From Betaproteobacteria bacterium (lineage in GTDB: Bacteria; Pseudomonadota; Gammaproteobacteria; Burkholderiales; SG8-39), in NCBI GenBank assembly GCA_005881575.1, contig VBCA01000018.1, positions 1 through 46,442 on the forward strand: a stretch of DNA of 46,442 bases. Direction: 5' to 3'. A program made the translations under genes and the position numbers. The first letter of the stretch is position 1; each line of letters opens with the position of its first letter. Below the pieces are notes generated by a model. It saw nothing but the letters and a program-made list of their open reading frames with translations. It had not been told where the DNA came from and searched no databases. Of the stretch, positions 8,421 through 15,405 are shown piece by piece.

Positions 8421-10226
8421 CTATTTCTCCGGCAGCACGAGGGTAAACGTGCTCCCTCTGCCGTATTCGCTCTTGAGCACGATCCTTCCTCCCAGCGCTT
8501 CGGCGAGCTTCTGGCTCAAGTGCAGCCCGAGCCCGGTGCCTTCCTGGGCTTGTCCCGTCCTCGAAGTCACCTGGCTGAACGCCGTGAACAGCTTTGCCTG
8601 GTCTTCGGGACGAATCCCGAGGCCGGTGTCAGCGACACTGATTTCCACGTTGATCTCGAGCGTTCGGCTTCCGCTTTCCTCGCGCCGTTCCGCCTTGAGC
8701 CGCACGCTGCCGCGCTCGGTGAACTTGATCGCGTTGTTGGTGAGGTTGATGACGATCTGGCTCAACGCGCGCCGGTCGGTGCGCACGGTGAGCCCCAGCG
8801 GCACCGCCACCGTGAATTCCAGGCCCTTGGATTCGGCATGCTGGCGCAAGGACGCGGCCACCTCGTCGATCACTTCCCTGCAATCGGTGGGGACGAGCTT
8901 CAGGTCCACTTTACCCGACTCGATCTTGGCGAGATCGAGCAGGTCGTTGATCAGCGCAAGCAGGTGCTTTGCCCCCGTCTGCACCGTGCGCAGCTGCTTC
9001 TCCTGGTCGGCGTTGAGCGGTCCGGGGAGCTTCATCAGCAGCGTCCCGGTAAAGCCAATGATGGCGTTCAGTGGCGTGCGCAGCTCGTGGCTCATGCTGG
9101 CGAGAAAACGGTCCTTGGCCTGCATCGCGTTCGCGAGCTCCACGTTCTTCTCCTGCAGCGCGCTCTCGATGCTCTTGCGATCGGTGATGTCGCGGATCGC
9201 GCTTGAAACCAGCGTCCCTTCCTCGGTTTCGAGCGGACTCAGGCTGATCTCGATCGGAAACTCGCTGCCGTCCTTGCGCCGGCCGTAGAGCTCCAGGCCG
9301 ACGCCCATCGGGCGCACCCTCGGGTCGGCGAAGAAGCCGTTACGGCGGTCGGGATGTTTCTCCTTATAGCGGTCCGGCAGGAGCAGCTCGATTTTCTGGC
9401 CGAGCAGGTCGGCGCGCGAGAAGCCGAAGAGCTTCTCGGCCTGGGAGTTGACGAGAACGATGTTTCCCTGGCGGTTGACGATGATGATCGCGTCGGGAGC
9501 GGACTCGAGCAGGCCCCGGAATTTTTGCTCCGCCTTCTTGCGTTCGCCGATGTCGCGGATCGCGCTCATCACGAGCGTGCCTTCCTCGGTCTTCAGCGGG
9601 CTCAAGCTGATTTCTACGGGAAACTCCGTGCCGTCCTTGCGCACGCCGTAGAGCTCCAGGCCCATCCCCATTGTGCGGGTCCGCGGCTGGATGAAATAGT
9701 TGGAGCGATGGCTGATATGCGCGTTCCGGAAGCGCTGCGGCAGCAGCATCTCGATCGGCTTGCCTTTGAGCTCTCCGCTCGAGTACCCGAACAGATTCTC
9801 GGCTTGGGAGTTCGAGTACACGACGCGTCCCGTGAGATTGATCATCACGATGCCGTCGGGCATGGATTCCAGGAGATCGCGGAACCGCGCCTCGACCAGT
9901 TTGGCATCGCGCATCACCCTCTGGTGAGTGATGTCCTTCTCGCTCGAGAGAACGAACTCTACTTTCCCCTGAGCATCGCGCGCCGCCCTGGAGGAGATAT
10001 CGACGTAGACGGGTGAGCCGTCCTTCCTGCGGCGGACGGATTCATAGGCGGAGAATCCGGTTTCGAGCGCTTCACGAAGGATCTTGCGCTCTTCCTCGAC
10101 GCGATCCGGAGGGACGATGAGTTCGTTGACCGCGCGTCCTACGGCTTCAGCGCGGGTGTACCCGAACAAAACTTCCGCGCCATTGCTCCAGTACAACACC
10201 GCCCCGTCCCGGCTCGTCGCGATCAC
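8421..10226 (-). CDS. Soluble sensor histidine kinase with three PAS domains
   Basis: The 601-residue frame has three PAS domains in series (about 1-125, 130-250 and 253-360), each closing with a DI(T/G)(D/E)RK-type motif. HisKA follows, with H380 in [11 protein letters not shown], then HATPase_c ([32 protein letters not shown]). No membrane segment is visible, so it is probably cytoplasmic. The start is uncertain. The first usable start is GTG 10226, yet PAS-like residues ([10 protein letters not shown]) continue in frame just upstream, and the frame is open back to a TGA near 10315 without ATG, GTG or TTG. The true N-terminus may use a rare start, or may have been lost. The catalytic half is a close paralogue of the membrane kinase downstream. 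Confidence 0.88.
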   Translation of the reverse strand: MIATSRDGAVLYWSNGAEVLFGYTRAEAVGRAVNELIVPPDRVEEERKILREALETGFSAYESVRRRKDGSPVYVDISSRAARDAQGKVEFVLSSEKDITHQRVMRDAKLVEARFRDLLESMPDGIVMINLTGRVVYSNSQAENLFGYSSGELKGKPIEMLLPQRFRNAHISHRSNYFIQPRTRTMGMGLELYGVRKDGTEFPVEISLSPLKTEEGTLVMSAIRDIGERKKAEQKFRGLLESAPDAIIIVNRQGNIVLVNSQAEKLFGFSRADLLGQKIELLLPDRYKEKHPDRRNGFFADPRVRPMGVGLELYGRRKDGSEFPIEISLSPLETEEGTLVSSAIRDITDRKSIESALQEKNVELANAMQAKDRFLASMSHELRTPLNAIIGFTGTLLMKLPGPLNADQEKQLRTVQTGAKHLLALINDLLDLAKIESGKVDLKLVPTDCREVIDEVAASLRQHAESKGLEFTVAVPLGLTVRTDRRALSQIVINLTNNAIKFTERGSVRLKAERREESGSRTLEINVEISVADTGLGIRPEDQAKLFTAFSQVTSRTGQAQEGTGLGLHLSQKLAEALGGRIVLKSEYGRGSTFTLVLPEK

Positions 10227-10430
10227 CGCGTCGGGAGATTCGTCGAGGAGTAGCTTGCCGAAATCAGTTTTCGTGCCGTCCCCTGGAAGTCGGGCTATGC
10301 TATGTCTTGTCGCCCTCGGTAAGCTATTTCAGGTCTGCGCGTAGCGTCTGTCGGGTACCGCACATAGGCCCGTTTCACGGAGAATAGATAAGCCAAGGCG
10401 AGGCCCCTAGACAACTGTAAGGTTTCCCTC
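10227..10430. other. 204-bp intergenic gap in the signalling island
   Basis: This gap lies between the EAL protein and the three-PAS kinase. I see no gene, no convincing hairpin with a T tract and no c-di-GMP riboswitch core. The last 90 bases next to 10226 stay open in the kinase frame and may encode its true N-terminus. Confidence 0.5.
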
Positions 10431-13046
10431 CTACGACCGCCGCCTTTTGCGCCGTGCCTCGCCTTTTCCCGCCTCAGGGCCGAGGAGCGCGGTGATGTCG
10501 TCGAACGGCAGCGGTTTGCTGAAGAGGTATCCCTGCATCTGGTCGCAGCCGAGACGATCCAATTCCTCGGCCTGTTCCTCCGCATCGACGCCTTCGGCGA
10601 CGACTTTGAGCCGCAGCGAATGAGCCATCGAGATGATGGTCGAGACGAGCGTCATGATGGCCGGGTCTTTCAGCATCGTGATGATGAACGAGCGGTCGAT
10701 CTTGAGCGAGTGTACCGGGAGCTTGGCCAGGTACCCGAGCGAGGAATAGCCGGTGCCGAAGTCATCGATCGCGATGCTCACTCCGAGCACCCGCACCGCT
10801 TCCAGCTTTTTCATGTTCGCCTCGATGTCTTCCATGACGAGGCTCTCCGTGATCTCGAGATCGATCCCGGGCGGGACCGATCCGGCCTTGATCGCCTCCT
10901 CGACGGTGGCGACGAAATCGCGTTTGCGCAGCTGGACGGAAGATACGTTTACCGATACGCGCGGCGCGGGCAGGCCCTGCTCCGTCCATGTGCGATGGTC
11001 CACCACGGCCCGGCGCAGCGCCCAGGCTCCGACTTCCAGGATCAGCCCCGTTTCCTCGAGCAAGGGAATGAATTGCATGGGCGGCACGAGACCCAGCTCG
11101 GGGCTTTGCCAGCGGATCAGGGCTTCCACGCTGTCGATGCGCCGGGTGGCCGTATCGACCTTGGGCTGGTAGTGCAGCACGAATTCCTCTTTTTCCAGCG
11201 CCTGCCGGAGCTTGTTCTCCAGCGCGAGCTTCTCGCCGATCCTTTCGGTCATCTGCTGCGTATGGAACAGATACCGTTCTCCGGCTGCCTTCGCCTTCTT
11301 CAAGGCCGCCTCGGCATTCTGGAACAGGGTGTCCGCGTCGGCGCCGTCGTTGGGAAATAGCGCAATGCCGGCCTTGGCGGAGACCCTGAGCTCGCTGCCG
11401 CTCACCGTGTAAGGCGGACCGAAGCACTCAGCAAGCCACTGCTCGATGAGCCGCGCGACTTCGTTCTCGGAGCTCACGCCCGTGCGCACGATCGCGAAGC
11501 GGTCGGCGCTGATCCGCGCCATCCGGATCGGGCCCGCGTGGCCCTCGATGCGCTCGGCGACCTGCCTGAGCAGCTCGTCGCCCGCCTGCCTGCCGAGGGA
11601 GTCGTTGATGATCTTGAACCGGTCGACGTCCACCACGGCGACGGCAAGCCCGCTTTTTTCGCTTTGGGCCGCGCTCACGTATTGAACGAGACGCTCGTGG
11701 AACAGGGTGCGGTTGGCGAGGCCGGTGAGCGAGTCGTAGTAGGCGAGGTAATCGAGCTTCTCCCCTTTCGCGATGTGGTCGAGCGCGAACGAGATGTCGC
11801 CGGCGAGCTCGAGAAGCAGCTTCATCTCCTCGTCGTCGAAGAATCCCGTCTCGCTAGCGTAAAGCGCGAGCACGCCTATGCCCTCGTTTCCGATGATGAG
11901 AGGCAGGAAGGCCAGCGAATTGATGCCGCGCTCCTTGCACTGCTCCTTCATCTGGGTGCGCGGATCGTTCTGTATGTCGTTCGCGATCACGGCCTTCTTT
12001 TCCTCGATGGCGCTTCCCGACATTCCCCGTCCTACGGCGCGGCTCTGGCTCATGGAAAGGGGAGCCGAGGCGAGGAACTCCTCTGCCTCGCCGCCCCAGG
12101 CGACCGGCTTCACCCGCTTGGTTTCGCGGTCCACGACGCCGATCCATGCCATCGGAAACTGGCCGGCCTCGATCGCGATCCGGCACGCTCCCCGGAAGAG
12201 CTCTTCGCGATCGCTCACGCGCACGATGAGTGCGTTGATCCCGCTGAGCACCGCATACACCCGGTGCAAGCGGTGGATCCTTGCCTCCGCTTCCTTGCGT
12301 GCGGAGATGTCGCGGATGATCCCCTGAACATTGTCGTTGCCGAGAAGTTTGATGCTGACTTCGGCCGGAAAACAGGTGCCGTCCCTGCGCCGGATCATTC
12401 GTTCGTACAGACTCGTTTTTCTCTCGCGGACCTCTGCTCGGTGTTGCGCCCGTTTCTCCCTTTCGTCCTCGGGGTAGGTTGCCTCGCTGTGTAGCCGCAG
12501 AACCTCATCTCGGCTGTAGCCCAGCATCTCGCAATACCGGGAGTTCGCGAGGATGAAATGTCCCTCCTTGTCGGTGACGAAGATGCCGTCCGACGCCTGC
12601 TCGATGAGTTCTCGGTATTTCACCTCGCTTTCGCGCAAAGCCGCTTCCGCGGCCCTGCGCGCCCGCCGCACCTCGGCCTCGCGCAGCTCGCGCTTGAGCG
12701 CGGGCAGGAGCCGCGCGAGATTGTTCTTCATGACATAGTCGTCGGCGCCCGCTTTCATCATGTCGACGGCGACGTTCTCGCCGATCGTGCCCGAGATGAA
12801 AACGAACGGGACGTCGCCCCGGGATTCGCGCGCGATCGCGAGCGCCTTGGGCCCGCTGAACTGCGGCATGGAGAAATCCGAGATGACGAGATGGGGCTGG
12901 AACCGGTCGAGCTCGCGACGAAACTCCGTTTCGGTCTGCACCCGGAGGCTCTGGAAATCGAGGCCTCCGCGTTTCAGCTCGCGCTGGATCAGCTCAGCGT
13001 CGGATTCGCTGTCCTCCGCGAGCAGTATCCTGAGGGGTTCGGCCAT
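10431..13046 (-). CDS. REC-PAS-GAF-degenerate GGDEF-EAL protein (probable c-di-GMP phosphodiesterase)
   Basis: The start is taken at MAEPLRILLAEDSE (ATG 13046), which begins exactly at the receiver fold; ATG 13142 would add 32 unrelated residues. Order: receiver (1-125, D57 in ISDFSMP), PAS (about 145-265), GAF (about 270-430), GGDEF-like (about 440-590) and EAL (about 605-860). The active-site loop of the GGDEF domain reads ISADRF instead of GGDEF, so cyclase activity is unlikely. The EAL domain keeps VEALIRW, ITESLV, DDFGTGYSSLGYL and KIDRSF, so c-di-GMP hydrolysis is likely. The protein probably couples phosphorylation and a small-molecule signal to c-di-GMP turnover. It is the first gene of the minus-strand signalling island, separated from the next kinase by 204 bases. 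Confidence 0.93.
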   Translation of the reverse strand: MAEPLRILLAEDSESDAELIQRELKRGGLDFQSLRVQTETEFRRELDRFQPHLVISDFSMPQFSGPKALAIARESRGDVPFVFISGTIGENVAVDMMKAGADDYVMKNNLARLLPALKRELREAEVRRARRAAEAALRESEVKYRELIEQASDGIFVTDKEGHFILANSRYCEMLGYSRDEVLRLHSEATYPEDEREKRAQHRAEVRERKTSLYERMIRRRDGTCFPAEVSIKLLGNDNVQGIIRDISARKEAEARIHRLHRVYAVLSGINALIVRVSDREELFRGACRIAIEAGQFPMAWIGVVDRETKRVKPVAWGGEAEEFLASAPLSMSQSRAVGRGMSGSAIEEKKAVIANDIQNDPRTQMKEQCKERGINSLAFLPLIIGNEGIGVLALYASETGFFDDEEMKLLLELAGDISFALDHIAKGEKLDYLAYYDSLTGLANRTLFHERLVQYVSAAQSEKSGLAVAVVDVDRFKIINDSLGRQAGDELLRQVAERIEGHAGPIRMARISADRFAIVRTGVSSENEVARLIEQWLAECFGPPYTVSGSELRVSAKAGIALFPNDGADADTLFQNAEAALKKAKAAGERYLFHTQQMTERIGEKLALENKLRQALEKEEFVLHYQPKVDTATRRIDSVEALIRWQSPELGLVPPMQFIPLLEETGLILEVGAWALRRAVVDHRTWTEQGLPAPRVSVNVSSVQLRKRDFVATVEEAIKAGSVPPGIDLEITESLVMEDIEANMKKLEAVRVLGVSIAIDDFGTGYSSLGYLAKLPVHSLKIDRSFIITMLKDPAIMTLVSTIISMAHSLRLKVVAEGVDAEEQAEELDRLGCDQMQGYLFSKPLPFDDITALLGPEAGKGEARRKRRRS

Positions 13047-13166
13047 GTGCCCTAGTACACCCTCCCAGCCCGGATTGTCAAAGGGACGGGCCTCTAGGGA
13101 GGAACCTCGACACATCGTGTCAGGAAAATCCTGACACGCCAATTCGTAAAGAGGGCGGACAATCCT

Positions 13167-13640
13167 CTAATACGGCAGCCACTGCGGCCGCTTGGCCGAA
13201 ATCACCCGGGTGTTGACCCCGCACCAGTTCAATCCGCCGAAGAGCCGCCCGTGCTCGATTTTCACGCAGCGATCCATCACCGCCTCGAGTCCCGCTGCCT
13301 CGGCCTTCTTCGCCGCTTCGGCGTTCGTCACGCCCAGCTGCTGCCACAGCACTTTCGCGCCGATGGCGATCGCGTCCTCGACGATCGGCATGATGTCTTC
13401 GGTTTTTCGGAAGCAATCGACGATGTCCACCTTGACCGGGATGTCGCGCAGCGACTGGTAGCATTTCTGGCCGAGGATGGAGTCGTATCCCGGGTTGACC
13501 GGGATCACGGTGTAGCCGTGCTCGAGCATGTATTTCGCCGCGAAGTAGCTCGGCCGGAACCAGTCGCCCGAAAGGCCGACGACCGCGATGACCTCGCTCG
13601 TCTTGAGGATGCGGCGCAAGCCGGGAATGTCGTCGACCAT
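13167..13640 (-). CDS. CoA-binding domain protein (YccU-like)
   Basis: This 157-residue protein has a Rossmann-type CoA-binding fold: IAVVGLSGDWFRPSYFAAKYMLEHGYTVIPVNPG matches the CoA_binding_2 family in length and motif order, followed by VDIVDCFRKTEDIMPIVEDAI and LWQQLGV. It resembles the nucleotide-binding half of succinyl-CoA synthetase alpha, but the substrate and function are unknown for the family. It is cytoplasmic and stands alone, divergent from the thiamine-diphosphate enzyme 59 bases away. A TAGAAT box only eight bases before the ATG suggests a very short or absent leader. Confidence 0.9.
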   Translation of the reverse strand: MVDDIPGLRRILKTSEVIAVVGLSGDWFRPSYFAAKYMLEHGYTVIPVNPGYDSILGQKCYQSLRDIPVKVDIVDCFRKTEDIMPIVEDAIAIGAKVLWQQLGVTNAEAAKKAEAAGLEAVMDRCVKIEHGRLFGGLNWCGVNTRVISAKRPQWLPY

Positions 13641-13647
13641 GCACGGG

Positions 13648-13672
13648 ATTCTATCGAATCCTGAGGTATAGT
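13648..13672. promoter_or_regulatory. Divergent promoter elements for the CoA-binding and ThDP-enzyme genes
   Basis: A minus-strand TAGAAT (13653-13648) and a plus-strand TATAGT (13667-13672) lie in the 59-base gap between two divergent starts. No good -35 boxes were seen for either, so these are motif-level guesses. Confidence 0.35.
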
Positions 13673-13699
13673 TTCGCCTTTCTGGGAAACGGCCGAACG

Positions 13700-15388
13700 A
13701 TGGCAGGAATGCTCACCTCGAGGACCGCGGCGCAGATTCTCGTCGATGCGCTGAAAATCCACGGCGTCGATACCGCGTTCTGCGTTCCGGGCGAGAGCTA
13801 TCTCGCGGTGCTCGACGCCCTCTACGACGCGCGCGAGGCTATCCGCCTGATCGTCGCGCGCCAGGACGGCGGCGCCGCCTACATGGCCGAAGCCTGGGCG
13901 AAGGTCACCGGGCGCCCCGGGATCTGCTTCGTCACACGCGGCCCTGGAGCGACCAACGCCTCGATCGGCGTGCACACCGCCCAGCAGGACTCGACGCCGA
14001 TGATCCTCTTCATCGGCCAGGTGCCGGGCGAGTTCGCCGACCGCGAATCGTTCCAGGAAGTGGACTATCGCCAGATGTTCGGGCCGATGTCGAAGTGGGT
14101 CGCGCAGATCGAGCGCGCCGACCGCGTGCACGAGTACGTGAGCCGCGCTTTCCACCTCGCGATGTCGGGCCGTCCGGGGCCGGTGGTGCTCGCGCTGCCC
14201 GAGGACATGCTTACGCAAACCGCCGCTGTCGCCGACGTCTCGCCTTACCAGGTCGTGCAGGCGAGCCCGTCTGCCGGTGATCTGGAAAAGCTGCGAGGCT
14301 TGCTTGCGGGCGCGAAACGTCCGCTCGTCATACTGGGAGGCGCGGTTTGGACGAGCGAGGCCTGCCGCGACCTGCAGGCGTTCGCGGAGAGTTCAGGCCT
14401 CCCGATCGCCTGCTCGTTCCGCTTCCAGGACCTGTTCGACAACCGCCACGGCCATTACGTCGGCGACGTCGGCATCGGCATCAACCCGAAGCTCGCCGAG
14501 CGCGTGCGCGGCGCGGATCTGCTGCTCGTGATCGGTGCGCGCCTCGGGGAGATGACCACCGGCGCTTATACGCTCGTCGAACCGCCGCGACCGAAGCAGA
14601 AACTGGTGCACGTGCACGCGGGCGCCGAAGAGCTCGGCCGGGTCTACCAGGGCGAGCTGCTGATCAATTCCGGCATGCCGCAGATCGCGGCGGCGCTTAA
14701 AGGCGTGAAGCTCGACGGTTCCGCGTGGCGCGCCTGGCGCGAGCAGGCGCGCGCGGACTATCTCGAGTGGACCAAGCCCGCCGCGAACCCGGGCAGGGTT
14801 CAGCTCGCCGAGATCGTCGCCTGGCTGCGCGAGCGACTCCCCGAGGACGCGATCATCGCGAACGGCGCGGGAAATTTCGCGGGCTGGATCTCGCGCTTCT
14901 ACCGCTATCCGGGCCTGCGCACGCAGGTCGCGCCGGCCAACGGCTCGATGGGCTACGGCGTTCCGGCAGGCGTCGCGGCGAAAGTCGCGCATCCGGAGCG
15001 CGTCGTCGTCTCGATCAACGGCGACGGCGACTTCCTCATGAACGGGCAGGAGCTCGCCACCGCGGTGCAGTACGGGCTGCCGGTGATATTCGTCGTCGTC
15101 AACAACGGGATGTACGGGACGATACGCATGCATCAGGAGCGTGACTACCCTGCGCGCGTCTATGGTACGTCTCTGCAGAACCCGGATTTCGCGGCGCTCG
15201 CGCGCGCCTACGGCGCGTATGGCGCGACCGTGGAGGAGACGGCGCAGTTCGCGCCGGCCTTCGAGCGCGCCGCACGCGAGACCGAGTCTTCCGGCAAGCC
15301 GGCGCTGATCGAAGTCCGCATCGACCCGCAGGCGATCACGACCTCCACGACGCTCGACGCCATCCGCGCGCGCGCCCTCAAAGGCTGA
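13700..15388 (+). CDS. Thiamine-diphosphate-dependent enzyme, acetolactate-synthase-like
   Basis: The 562-residue protein shows the three-domain layout of the IlvB/POX family: N-terminal PYR domain (TAAQILVDALKIHGVDTAFCVPGE), central domain (about 190-330) and C-terminal PP domain with the Mg-ThDP motif NGDGDFLMNGQELATAVQYGLPVIFVVVNNGMYG. Family members decarboxylate 2-oxo acids and often join the product to a second carbonyl; the substrate here is unknown. One oddity: the residue that normally activates the cofactor is Glu in an R(H/Q)E-G-A motif, but here it reads ARQDGGAAYMAE, so D56 replaces Glu. No ilvN-like regulatory subunit is adjacent, so it is probably not the housekeeping acetolactate synthase. 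It converges with the gene at 15406. Confidence 0.9.
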   Translation: MAGMLTSRTAAQILVDALKIHGVDTAFCVPGESYLAVLDALYDAREAIRLIVARQDGGAAYMAEAWAKVTGRPGICFVTRGPGATNASIGVHTAQQDSTPMILFIGQVPGEFADRESFQEVDYRQMFGPMSKWVAQIERADRVHEYVSRAFHLAMSGRPGPVVLALPEDMLTQTAAVADVSPYQVVQASPSAGDLEKLRGLLAGAKRPLVILGGAVWTSEACRDLQAFAESSGLPIACSFRFQDLFDNRHGHYVGDVGIGINPKLAERVRGADLLLVIGARLGEMTTGAYTLVEPPRPKQKLVHVHAGAEELGRVYQGELLINSGMPQIAAALKGVKLDGSAWRAWREQARADYLEWTKPAANPGRVQLAEIVAWLRERLPEDAIIANGAGNFAGWISRFYRYPGLRTQVAPANGSMGYGVPAGVAAKVAHPERVVVSINGDGDFLMNGQELATAVQYGLPVIFVVVNNGMYGTIRMHQERDYPARVYGTSLQNPDFAALARAYGAYGATVEETAQFAPAFERAARETESSGKPALIEVRIDPQAITTSTTLDAIRARALKG

Positions 15389-15405
15389 AGCCGCCCGCCT
15401 CCAGC

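Noticed and set aside
13700-15388. Calling this gene ilvB
   Set aside because: It lacks an adjacent ilvN-type subunit and has Asp at the usual Glu position, so the housekeeping role is not supported.
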